Part shown: positions 22,131 through 32,845 of the stretch, piece by piece | How positions within the stretch are numbered: position 1 is the first letter of the stretch | Layout of the letters: each line of letters begins with the position of its first letter | From: Costus lasius | Lineage: Eukaryota; Streptophyta; Magnoliopsida; Zingiberales; Costaceae | Assembly: GCA_027563935.2 (NCBI GenBank) | Contig: CM050447.1 | Location: 79,841,461 to 79,905,460, forward strand | Length of the DNA: 64,000 nucleotides | Direction of reading: 5' to 3' | Translations under genes and position numbers: made by a program | The notes under the pieces: generated by a model | What the model was told of the DNA's origin: nothing | What the model saw: only the letters and a program-made list of their open reading frames with translations | The model's database searches: none

Positions 22131-23015
22131 GCCCCAATTTCTGTGACCTAATAATGAGGCAATTACGTGACAAAGCGGCTAGGGCGGAAAACGGGCGACT
22201 TTGGGGGGATTTCTAGAGATTCGATCATCAGAACTCGGTGATTCTTGGCTATTTATTTCAGTTCATCGTCTCTTCCCTCTTAGAAACTCTTTCCTGAGAT
22301 TATTCTATGTTTAAGGAGAGATTTTTTAGTGTTTCAATGATGGTTATAGCGTAAACTTTATTTCGGGGCTAGGTTGAAGCCCACCAACGATTTTTATTTG
22401 CAATTCATGTTTTAACTCTGTTATCTGGATCATATTTTGAGCATATTTCACTTGATGTATTTATTTCTTGATCTTTACCTTGGCCACGTATTGTCATGTC
22501 ATAGTTGTTACGGTTCATAACGAGAGTAGGATCATAACGACGGAACCTCTTTGTGAAACTTGCGAAACCTCGACACGAGAGTGCTTGGTCTTCGCTCGAG
22601 GGTTCATAATCTACCACGAAACTCATTGGATTCACGTAGAACGATCCACTGTGAAAGTAGGAGACCGTTCTAGGTGAATAACGGGGTGTACACTCGAAAG
22701 AGGGCACCTTGTACACTAGGGTTAGATTCCTTATGCATAATCATAAATCCTTGTAACTGATATTTCTAAACGCAATTAAAATCGTTGGTGCAGTGGAAAC
22801 CATTACCCCGATATCTCTCTCATATATTTTCCCTACCGTTGTCGTTTGATTTCTTATTTGCAATTTCGCTTAGTTTTTTTTTTGAGTTCTAAAAACCATG
22901 ATTTGATCAGCTTAGATATCAAGAATTGGATTTTCTGGTACTCGACTTTGTTCCCTGTGGGATTCGATATCTTTTGTATTACTTCGACATTTCCGTGCAC
23001 TTGCAGATAGTGTCA

Positions 23016-24689
23016 CTCAGCTCATATCTGCTCTAAAGAAGGATCTGATGGTGCTGACGTAGATGACCTAGTAGTGGTGGATGGCTCGACTGGAGGTGTA
23101 GGCACTGAAATCCTCGGCGGTGACAAAATGGTGTGCGCGAGTACCCGATGTACATATCTGAGTGCTAGGCTAGATAGACGTGTAGCTCTGGAGGTCCTCA
23201 GATCAAATCCTCCCTCCCCAGCTATCTGCTGCCAGAAGGTGCTATCGGTGTGCTCATAAGGCTGATATCGAGTACCGTCCGCAGGGAACCCAAATATATG
23301 ACCAATCTAGTCCAGAGTGAGAACATGATCCTAGTTCCCTAACTGGAAGGCCATACATCCTGGATCTCTGTCATCGTAATTATGCAGTGTAATCTGGATA
23401 GAACTGAAGAACTCCTGGGTAAGCTATATATATGTGGGATGCCTCTGCTGATAGAAGTCCTGCCACCCTATGTTCGAGAACATCCACTGGATGTCGTCGA
23501 ACAATCCTAGGGTCTAAAGTGTCTGGTCATCCTAATATCGGGTACTAAGAACCCCTTGAGCTATCATAGCTCTGTCTCTCCTCTCCTGATCCATACTCCT
23601 ATATCTGATCTGTTGTGGATAGGGAGTAAGAGTAGGGGATGGAGATCGTGCTCATCTCCTCTCAATAAAAATAGGCTCTGATACTGGAGGAGACGGCTTT
23701 GGTGTTGTAGCTGGTGACTGCTCGAGAGATGGCTCAGGTGATGGTAAATGTATCTCCGATGAATGAGCTGGTGGTACTGACGCTGGAAGAGACACCTCAG
23801 GAAAGTGTGGTATCTCAGATGCTAAAGGTGTTATCTCAGGAGCCTCAGATGGCTTTGGTGCAACTGATGGTGATGAGTGTAGCTCAGGAATATCAAACAA
23901 AATCTCTGGTAAGTCGGTGAAAATCTCAGGAGATCCCTCCTCATCGTCTTGTAACTCGGGTGTAGCAACCTCGGGGCCTGGTAAGTCACCCTGAACTGAG
24001 GATGTAGAGGCAATCTCAGAGGTGCAAATAGAATCATCTGGAGTATCTACCATCGTAGATTGAGTATCAGCAGGAGTAGCAGACTCTAAAAGATCAGAAG
24101 GAGGCTCCGATGTGGTAGCCTCCTCCATATCTATAGAAGTAGAAGTGGTCTGCTACTCGATACGCTCCTCCTCAACAGTAACAGGAGCCTGCTTTGAGGG
24201 TACCACTGGTATCTCTACAGTGTCTAGTACTGGTGAAAGATGTCGAGTAACTCTCCTCCTCCAAGCAGATGAGGAACGTGTAGTGCACTTCCTCATGTAA
24301 CATCTACCGATACACTGATCTCGACTCTCTGGCCTATCACCAAGCCGCTCAGAAATAATCTCCAACTCTGGAGAACTAACTGGCTCAAATGCAGTTTGTG
24401 ATGTGCTAGGTCCTGCATAAGTACTGGGGGCTATACGTGATACAGCTGTGCTCTTTGATCGATCTCCCTCATCTGAAACATTCGGGTACTCCCATGATCT
24501 ATCCGAAGGAGGAAACAAACTAAATGGGATCAGGGACTCCATAGCAGACATCTGTGCTAACTCAAATCGCTTTGGAAGGACCCCGTGAACCATCCTATAT
24601 TTGGGATAAATAGGAGGATATGGTCCTCATACCCCTTCCTTCCTGACCATCCCATAGGGTCTAGTCCTCATAGATCTCCTTGGTGCCAT
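23016..24689 (-). pseudogene. Element B third ORF (Athila post-pol protein), truncated by element A
   Basis: Starts at ATG 24689 (MAPRRSMRTRPYGMVRKEG). A single frame runs leftward with several stops: a TGA close after the start, then TAG near 24152 and more after 23652. After a Ser/Pro/Glu/Thr-rich, probably disordered stretch (about 24128-23655) comes the part shared with A: GLFDDIQWMFSNIGWQDFYQ, PTYI, IFGFPADGTRYQPY, and YVHRVLAHTIL near 23130. The C-terminus is lost at 23016. It resembles ATHILA ORF-1-type proteins; function unknown. Several stops fit CAG-to-TAG changes. Confidence 0.7.
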
Positions 24690-25486
24690 AAATCACAATC
24701 AAATCAACAGAAATATTCAAGTTTAAACAACACCCGCGAAGCTACAGTAATAGTGAAAATTGCCCGTCCAACATTTTGCAAAAATTCACCCAAAAATCTA
24801 TGTAGACAATCTCCAAATCGATGCTAGAATCATGCAAATCAAGCATAGAAACCGAAGTGTAAAGCTGGGTAAAGGTTGCTCACAAATTTGGACAAAAATC
24901 GGATCAAAATTGGGTGAAAACGTCGAAACTGGTGTTCGGCTGAACGTCTGCCGCTTCTCCATGAAATCTAGCCAAAATTCAGTGAAAGATCGCCGGAAAA
25001 CACACGCCAATGGTGGAGGAAGATTAGAGGAAAGGAATCATCGCTAGAGGTGGAAGGAATCATTGAAAATCGGTGATTAACGAGCGTAGGCATAAACCCT
25101 AGCTCGCCCGTTAAGTTCAAAATCTGGGACTTCACGATTTGTGAGTTGTTCATGGCTGCAGCCATGAATACATCTGTATATTAAGCCTTTTTTCAAATAA
25201 AATTCACGGCCCGTGACAGACTCATGGTCGTGACTGTGAAAATCGCGTAGACCTTCTGTTCTGTCACGAAAAAATGTCCAAAAAATTTCTATATGTAAAA
25301 CAACATTTTTAGAAGATTTTTCATCTATAAAAAGTTCATTGAATCATGCTGTTTAAATTCTCTAAAAAAAATTCTAAGAAAATTAAAAACTAAAAGTGAA
25401 AATACTAAAATTAATAAAACTCAAAAACTTTGTGTTGCCTCCTAAAAAGCGCTTGTTTAAGGTCTTTAGCTTGACCCTAGCACAGT
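24690..25486 (-). other. Element B non-coding stretch: post-pol box and palindromes
   Basis: Read on the minus strand, the box ggtcaagctaaagacc - agcgctttttaggaggcaac (about 25475-25433) comes first, corresponding to the boxes of D and G although the hairpin is mutated. Then follow weakly conserved palindromes around 25290-25130, including atggctgcagccat and ttcacggcccgtgac. The rest (25130-24690) shows nothing recognisable. Order and content equal those after pol in A, D and G. Confidence 0.6.
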
Positions 25487-26110
25487 TCATGAATTTTCTA
25501 GGGGATCTGAGGTGTAGTGAATGATATGAAGCTTTTCATCTTCACGACTTCTTAAGTCGACTTGTGGGCTTAAATCTGTCATCTGTAATTGTGCCCACAT
25601 TCCATCTCTCTTCCCCTTATCTTTTTCATGCTTCAAATAATCTTCTAGGGGGTTCTTGTCAACTTCCTTGGTATTCTCATCATTATCTTTTCTTTCCTCA
25701 TCTTCAATGTATTGGTGAGACTTTACAAAAGAAAGCTTCTTAAATCTCAAAAAAACAAAAAATAAATCAAATATCAATTTATTCTCACCAATATTTAATA
25801 TCAACTTTTCATTCATCATGTCTATAATAGCCCCTGTACTAGCCAAAAATGGTCTACCTAAAATAATTGGCAACTTGATATATTCTTTCATATCAACAAT
25901 TATGAAATAAGATAAAACAGAGAAGTTACCAATTCTAACAGAAACATTTTCTAAAATTCCCACATGTTGTTGGACAGAACCATTAGCGAATTGAAGCAAA
26001 ATTTTTGTAAGTTTCATGCCTCCACTGTCAATCTTGTTATAATTAGATAAAGGTATCAAACTTACACTTGCCCTCAAATCACATAAAGCATGTTTAATAG
26101 ATATCGTACC
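25487..26110 (-). pseudogene. pol: Element B aspartic protease with mutated active site
   Basis: The fold is recognisable: LCDLRASVSLIPLSNYNKID, then ILENVSVRIGNF, IKLPIILGRPFLASTGAIID and LILNIGENK. The D-L-G active-site triplet of the other Athila copies reads D-L-R (one G-to-A change), so the enzyme would be inactive. The frame ends in an acidic linker and a stop at 25487. In F, A and D the RT follows here; in B the post-pol box does. Confidence 0.82.
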
Positions 26111-26399
26111 AATCTAATAGGGAATTAAAAAACTTCCAGGATCTTTTACCTTTGTGATCACCTTGGGCTCACTTACCTCACTGCTCTTTACTTCAAGTTT
26201 TGCAATGTCAAGCTTTTCCAAGTCTGCTCTTACTGGCCTCTAAGGGAAAGGAATGGGCGGAACATATGCAGTAGGACCTACATAGATATCCTCCCTTCTC
26301 TTCCTCAGGTGAAGTCTCTTCAGGCTTCTTCTCCAAAATTTCAGGTGCAAGTTCTTCATTAGGCATTTCAGGTTAATCAATATGTTCACCATTCACAAT

Positions 26400-27679
26400 G
26401 GTGATGGCATGATAGTGCTCCCTGGGGTACATCTCTAGTTAGCCTGGAAGTTTACCTGTAGGCCTATTGGAGGTACTTGCTTGCTGAGCCATTTGGCTCT
26501 CTAGCATCATGTTGCGGGCTGTCAAAGCATCCACATGAGATGTTAGATACTTAATATCATTAGAGAAATCTTCATTATGCTTTCTCTGAGCAACAACGAA
26601 GCCTTCCAAAAGGGACTCCGAGTTGGACTTCTGAGGCTGATTAAATTGACTAGACTGAAAACCTGGTGGCAGGTTGTTATTTTGCTGATTAAATTACTAA
26701 GGAACTTGCCCTTGATTATTCCTATATGATAGATTAGGGTGGTTCCTCTAACTTGGATTATAAGTGGCTGAATAAGGGCTGTTCACCTATCTCTGGTTAT
26801 AATTGCCTAAAGCATTGACATGCTCCTGACAAGAGTCATCCTGTGGTGAAGCTAAGAGCTGACAATCAGAAGAAGTATGACCGGAAACACCACACACCTC
26901 CCAGGAAACAGAATTAACTGCAACGGAAGGAAAAGTAAATGAATCCAACTTTTGAGCTAGAGAATCCACCTTTGAAGCTAGAGATGACAAGGAGTCATTA
27001 CTATATTTACCAATACTTGTGGATGTAGTACCTCGCTCATTGGACCAATTGTTGTGATTCATGGCCATCTCCTCAAGTAAAGTCATCGCATCTTCTACGT
27101 TTTTACTCATGATAGCTCCCCCAACAGCAGCATCCACCATGAGTTTTGTGCTGTAGTCCAATCCATTATAGAAGATATGGATTAAGACCCACTTCTCAAG
27201 CCCATGATGAGGACACATGCACTAGAGCTCCTTGAAATGGTCCCAAACATCATAAAGTGACTCTCCTTCTTTTTGTCCAAAGCAAGTTATCATATTCCTC
27301 AATTGAACTATCTTGCTAGGTGGAAAGTATTTAGTCAGAAAAGCACGCGAAAGCTCGTCCCATGTAGTAATCAATCTAGCGGGAAGAGAATACAACCAAG
27401 CCCGTGCGCGATCCCTGAGAGAAAATGGAAACAATCTCAGTCTAATTGCATCAGAAGATACACTGTTTACCTTAACGGTGTCATAATATTCTAAAAAGAT
27501 AGCAAGATGAAGATTAGGATCCTGTGTTGGGAACCCCCAAACTGACTCTGCTAAACCATAGTCATCAGTTCTGGTTTGAGCTCGAAGTTGTTTGCCTCCA
27601 CATTAGGTCAAATAATGCTAGAATTAAAACCCTGTATGATAGGTACTGCAAAATCCCTTAGTGACTGATTGTTCGCCAT
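26400..27679 (-). pseudogene. gag: Element B gag, broken
   Basis: Start MANNQSLRDFAVPIIQGF at 27679, then VEANNFELKPEL and QSQFGG, a frameshift near 27530, then FPFSLRDRARAWLYSLPARL, KYFPPSKIVQLRNMI and DHFKEL. A TAG at 27219 stands where relatives have the Gln of ELQR; the next codon also changed (R to C), both C-to-T type. After it come CPHHGLEKW and a CCHC knuckle, of which only CGVSGHTSSDC is clear (first Cys before it in WEVCG context). The following linker to about 26400 and the stretch down to protease are heavily decayed. Confidence 0.78.
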
Positions 27680-27934
27680 CACACCCTCTTCTGTAGCTCT
27701 TTGAGTTTGGAATTATAGTTTTCTGCGAAGGTAGAAAGTGCGTTCAATCTCTGGATCTTCAGGAAATAGAGTACCTGTCATTAAGACTCTAGGCATACAA
27801 CGTGTTACTCAATAAAGAATAAAATTAAAAATAACAGAAAATAAAGTAAAAGGAAAACTAAGTAAATGCTAAAATCAAAAGAAAAATGCCTAGTCTATAA
27901 ACTTATCGATTAAATCGATATTGGCTAGCCTGAT

Positions 27935-27951
27935 CCCTGGCAACGGCGCCA
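27935..27951 (-). promoter_or_regulatory. Element B primer-binding site (tRNA-Asp)
   Basis: Minus-strand TGGCGCCGTTGCCAGGG matches the complement of the plant tRNA-Asp 3' end (TGGCGCCGTTGCCGGGG) with one mismatch. It lies six bases inside the LTR end. Confidence 0.9.
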
Positions 27952-27957
27952 AAAGCT

Positions 27958-29432
27958 TGATGCGTTCGCAAGTGCACGAATTTATCGAAGTTATAAAATA
28001 AAATATCGTTCCCAATGAGGATCTGGTAGTCAAGTACCGATTACATGACTCGTCTATATCTAAGCGACTCAATTTGTGATTTTATGTGAACTCAAAGTAC
28101 GAAAAGTAACAGAGGTAGCGTTTTGGGGCTGAAATTAGGTTTTAGAAGATTGGGACTCGAGTTTTTACCACACTAACAATTATGAATTTGATAAAAATGA
28201 ACCTTTGAATAGAAAACTAAAGCATTGAAAGGAGTTTTTTCTAAGGTACAGATTACCTCCTCCTGAAGCGTAATACGGTATCTAGCTACGCTAACTCCCT
28301 ACTCTCGTGACAATTAATGCAGCTAGACCCATTAAGTTCTATGAAAAATCATAAAAATCCTTCAAAAGAATCCAAACTACTCCCGTGATTAGATTCGTAG
28401 GTTTGAATAGAATAGTTCCGACGTTGCGATTTACCTCCCGGTATTTCCCGCAATGTCTAAGATGCAAACATACTTGGCCAGAGTAAATCACAGAGTAAAC
28501 ACAACTCTAATCAAATCAATGCTATAATGATCATAGCAAAGAGTAAAAATATAATTTTTAATCCATAAACGTTAGTGGGCTACATCCCTAATACTGAAAT
28601 AAAGTTTACTCGCTCATGTTCGAAGTTAACAGCATGTTTATATATGAAACTTGCATCAAATCTTATCAAAAGTACAAGAATTTACTAAGAAATTAATTAG
28701 AAAAGCTTCCCCTCGATCTGGAGATGAATATGAAGTGATCAATTCACTCTTTTGCGTGAATTCTCACCAGAATTTTGCCCCGGAACCAAGTTTCACCCTA
28801 GCTGCTGCCTCTGATTGTGTTCGCCCATTAGAGTCTCCTCTACCCTCCAAAAATCCTTCTTTCTATACTTTAATCGGTTCGAAACCCTTAAAGGAACAAT
28901 TCTGGAGAGTATGGTTCAAATCCGACTCAATTTGGGATCGAATCGAGTGAAAAACTCGAAGGGGCGAAAAAAACACAAGGACCGTAAACTGTTCACGGCT
29001 GCGGCCGTGAAAGTTTATGTGAATAAAACTCATGTACACAGAAATATTCATGGCCCATGAAGGATTTACCGCCTCACCAGTGAAAGTTTCTATGAACTTT
29101 TTTACTTAGCCGCGTTTTCACCCTTCGCACTCGAAACTCATGGCCAGCAGTGAAACTCACGGCTACGGCCGTGAAAGTTGCATCTGACACTGTTTTTACC
29201 CTAAATTTGACGTGCGACCTCTTAATTTCCTCGAGAATCATGCTATGGCTTCAAAACTCATGAAATCCACCATTTTTATGCTTATTTTACCTACATTTTC
29301 ATAAAAACTAAGAAAAGTAAAGATTTCATACCAAGTGAAGTAAAAATACTAAAAATTAGTATAAAATCACAAAATAAACCCAAAATATCATATAAAATAA
29401 AAGTAAAAATGTGATGTAAATACAACACATCA
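27958..29432 (-). repeat. Element B 5' LTR
   Basis: 1475 bp, minus strand, TGATGTGTTG to GAACGCATCA. It carries a palindrome array (28985-29180) of ttcacggc-N-gccgtgaa type, a TATA-like tatataaac near 28640, and repeats of an actctcgtga/actcccgtga motif (plus-strand reading) around 28310-28390 corresponding to the CACGA repeats of D. The right edge abuts F integrase coding sequence. Confidence 0.88.
28985..29180 (-). repeat. Element B LTR palindrome array
   Basis: Copies of a palindrome around ttcacggctgcggccgtgaa (28988-29008), decayed ones near 29049 (attcatggcccatgaa), 29074 and 29132, and a good one near 29157-29177 (ctcacggctacggccgtgaa). They lie upstream of the TATA-like site in the LTR, as in A and D, but with a different sequence. 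Confidence 0.7.
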
Positions 29433-32400
29433 CCTGACCACCTTGTTCTAAGTTTCACAGGAAAGAGCCTTAATCTAGAGTTAAAAAGTAAAACAAGATC
29501 ACTTTCCTGAAAATCTTTTCTAATGATTTGACGGTCATGCCACCTCTTAGTTCTTTCCTTGTAGATTTTTGCACTCTCATATGCATTCATCCTGGTTTCT
29601 TCAAGTTCATCAATTTGCAACTTCCTTTTCTCCCCAGTGGATTTCAAATCATAATTTAGAGTCTTTATCTCCCAATCAGCTTTATGTTCCAATTCAACCG
29701 GGACATGACATGATTTACCATATACAAGCTGATAAGGTGACATACCAATTGGAATCTTAAATGCAGTCCGGTATGCCCATAAAGTATCATCCAGCTTCAT
29801 GGACCAATCTTTCCTTGAATGAGAAATAGTTTTTTCAATAATCCTCTTTAATTTCCTGTTGGAAATTTCTACCTGGCCACTTGTTTGCGGGTGATAAGGA
29901 GTTGATACTTTATGCTTCACCTCATATTTACTCAACAATGCAGAGAATTTTTGCTCTATAAAGTGGGATCCACCATCACTTATAACAACTCGTGGAACCC
30001 CGAACCTCGAAAATATTATCCTTCTGAACAACTTGATAATTACATGGGAATCGTTGGTCGGAGCCGCTACATCTTCAACCCACTTTGACACGTAATCAAT
30101 TGCTACAAGGATGTACTTATTACCACTTAAGGTTGGGAAGGGACCCATGTAATCAATTCCCTACATATCAAATATCTCTATTTCCAAAATATTACTTAGT
30201 GGCATCTCATCACGTTTAGATATGTTTCCTATCTGCTGACATTCATCACAAGAAAGAACAAAATTCCAAGCATCTTTAAAAAGAGTCGGCAAGAAGAAAC
30301 CTGACTGAAGCACTTTGAAAGTAGTCTTGAACGAACTGGCATGTCCTCCATAAGCAGAACCATGGCAATGAAAGAGTACATCCTTGACCTCTTCCTCTTG
30401 CAAACATCTCCCGTATAACCCATCTACACATCTCTTAAATAGAAAATGATCCTCCTAGAAATAATGTCTTACTTCTGACAAGAATCTCTTTCTACCCTGA
30501 CAATTCAAGTCAGTAGGTAAAATATCAGACACCAAATAATTTACAAAATCAGCATACCACGGAGCATCAATCCTTGCGATAGCAAAGAGATGCTCGTCAG
30601 GAAAGGCGTCATCAATCTCATGCTCGGTATCTTTCTACACTCTATCTTCCTGAACAAGGCATGATAAATGATCAGCAACGTAGTTTTCCACACTCTTCTT
30701 ATCCTTGATCTCCAAGTCAAATTCTTACAGTAGGAGGATCCATCCGATCAATCTTGGTTTGGAATCTTTCTTACTCATAAGATACCTGATGGCTGCATGA
30801 TCTGTGTAAAAAACTACTTTAGAGTCAATAAGATAAGATCTAAATTTATTAAATACAAAAACAATAGCTAGAAACTCCTTCTCTATGGTTGCATAATTGA
30901 TATGTGTGTCGTCCAATGTCCGACTTGCATAATATATAGCGTGCAACCTCTTCTCTTTGTGTTGTCCAAGAACAGCCCCTATGGCATGGTTGCTGGCATC
31001 ACAAATCAGCTCAAAAGAAAGTGACCAGTAAGGCGGTTAAATTATTGGTGCTGTGATAAGAGCCTTTTTGAGTTTCTGAAAAGCAATTGTACAATCTTGA
31101 TAAAAAATGAAAGGAACATCTTTACCAAGTAATAAAGTAAGAGGTCTAGCAATTTTCAAAAAATCTTTAACAAAGCGTTTATAAAATCTAGCATGACCAA
31201 GAAAACTCCTAATTCCCTTAACAGAAGATGGTTGTGGAAATTTCTCAATCACCTCTACTTTTGCCCTATCTACTTCAATACCACGATTAGAAATCAAGAG
31301 CCCTAGAACAATACCTTCATTAACCATAAAGTGACACTTTTTCCAATTTAAAACCAAATTAAACTCTTCACAACGTTGTAACACACGTGATAGATTAGAT
31401 AGGCAAATATCAAAATCATAACTATATACAGAAAAATCATCCATAATCACATCCATAATTTCCTCAATAAGATCAGAAAAAATAGTCATCACGCAACGCT
31501 AAAAAGTAGCGGGTGCATTACAAAGTCCAAACGGCATGCGGCGAAAAGCTAAAGTGCCATATGGGCACGTGAACGTCGTCTTCTCCTAGTCTTCAGGATG
31601 AATAGGAATCTGAAAGAAACCAAAATATCTATCAAGATAACAAAAATAAGAATTATAAGCTAAGCATTCCAATATCTGATCAATGAAAGGAAGGGGAAAG
31701 TGACCTTTTCGGGTGATGACATTCAACTTCCTATAGTCAATGCACATCCGCCACCCTGTTACCATTTTTGTCGGAATAATAGTATTGTTTTCATTCTTTA
31801 GCATGGTAACCCCTTCTTTCTTCGGCACAACATGCACTGGGCTCACCCACTGGCTATCAGATATAGGATAGATGACTCCAGCATCCAGGAGTTTAAGAAT
31901 CTCTTTCTTCACTACCTCTTTTATGTTCGGGTTGAGCCTCCTCTGATACTCAATTGATGGCTTGCTCCCCTCTTCTAAAAATATTCTATGCATACAAATA
32001 GAAGGATTAATTCCTTTTATATCATCAAGGGCATAGTCAATCACTCTCTTATGTTACCGAAGTTAATTTAAAAGCCTAGCAGTTTGAGAAGCATTAAGAT
32101 TTGCATTAATAATTACAGGAAAAATAGAGTTCTCTCTAAGAAATTCATACCTGAGGTTGCTTGGGAAAGTTTTAAATTCATACCTCTTTCCTTCATCAGG
32201 TTTATCTTCTTGCATGCTCAAGTATTCTTCTTTCAACTTTTTGGACTCAAGTGGCGATACAGAATTTAACAATGCAGAATATGAGCTTACCTCCTCTTCT
32301 TCGTCACTGTTATCACCTTTGACAAAACATACTTCAAGCAGATCCTTCTCCATCCTGGAATTAATGGTCATCGGTGAAGTGTCTTCCAAGATTTCAACAC

Positions 32401-32518
32401 TGCAATAGGATCCTGTAAAAGAAGGCTTCCTTAAATTTTCTGTCAAATCAAAATCTACAGAATCCTCACCTATCTTAAAAGTGAGCTTCCTATTCTTAAC
32501 ATCAATCATGGCTCCAGC
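29433..32518 (-). pseudogene. pol: Element F protease end, RT, RNase H and integrase
   Basis: All pieces share one minus-strand frame. MIDVKNRKLTFKIGEDSV ends the protease. RT: CMHRIFLEEGSKPSIEYQRR, WRMCIDYRKLNVITRKGHFP, and catalytic IMDD near 31445 (the F of F-M-D-D is Ile here). RNase [16 protein letters not shown], then [17 protein letters not shown] and VADHLSCL. Integrase: HCHGSAYGGH ... CDECQ, then [17 protein letters not shown] and [13 protein letters not shown], ending RTRWSG where B inserted. Stops include 31583, near 31500, 31034, 30722, 30455 and 30161. Where relatives have Gln or Trp the change is always C to T or G to A. Confidence 0.88.
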
Positions 32519-32845
32519 TGATGACACCAAAATTCATAGTATATTTTGTGTCATTTCATTGGTCTTAAAAATTTACGGCAGGGGTGTATTTTTCAAACTT
32601 GCTCTGATTTGCATGAAAATTTATGGGTGGCTTCGTCTCGACGTCTGGAATCCATTGGTGTGCTCAAATCTTTCAAAATCCATCAAAATATGGCACTTTT
32701 TACCTAAAAATCATCAAAAACCAGAAATGGAGTAGATTCCGCAATATTTGACAAATAAGGCTTAAAAACAAGCAAAAGAGCATAAATATGACACAAAAAA
32801 ACCAATGAAATGACACAAAATATACTATGAATTTTGGTGTCATGA
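32519..32845. repeat. Left LTR remnant of G with inverted terminus
   Basis: 32523-32563 and 32801-32841 are perfect inverted copies (41 of 41 bases) of an LTR start. The minus-strand LTR begins at 32845 (tcatgacacc) and aligns with about the first 280 bp of the D LTR, stopping at the first tacggcag motif of the palindrome array. There it joins a 45-bp LTR start in plus orientation. The remainder of the LTR is missing. Confidence 0.85.

Larger units (their letters stand above)
2925..23015 (+). mobile_element. Element A: Athila-type Ty3/gypsy retrotransposon, 5' truncated, hosting copia-1
   Basis: Order on the plus strand: gag (2925-4848), copia-1 insertion, protease, RT, RNase H and integrase (13950-17449), hairpin box, palindrome array, third ORF (18309-19759), a long 3' non-coding region, purine tract and 3' LTR (21501-23015). 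The 5' LTR and primer site are missing from the window because the 2924 LTR cuts gag. The right end is inserted in the third ORF of element B, with candidate TSD ctcag at 23016-23020. RT and integrase wording (MCIDYRKLN, FMDDFSVYG) and the post-pol ORF place it with Athila. All frames carry stops, so it is dead. Confidence 0.85.
21501..23015 (+). repeat. Element A 3' LTR
   Basis: 1515 bp from tgttcgattcc to agtgtca. The end is like other LTRs here (gtgcacttgc, then about ten bases, then ca). Inside are four palindromes of the GGTGAACCC...GGGTTCACC type (21761-22010), a TATA box at 22124, and repeats of an aacgagagtagg-type motif (about 22519-22690). The sequence from 23016 belongs to the third ORF of B, so the LTR is the right edge of element A. 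Confidence 0.82.
23016..29432 (-). mobile_element. Element B: Athila-type element lacking RT and integrase
   Basis: On the minus strand: 5' LTR (29432-27958), tRNA-Asp primer site, gag, protease, then directly the post-pol box (25475-25430), a palindrome stretch and the third ORF, which element A interrupts at 23016. There is no room for RT, RNase H or integrase, so B is an internal-deletion derivative that would have needed proteins from a relative. It is inserted in the integrase gene of F just after R-W-S-G; cctga (29433-29437) is the right half of the expected TSD. The left half and B's 3' LTR lie outside the window, beyond A. Confidence 0.8.
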
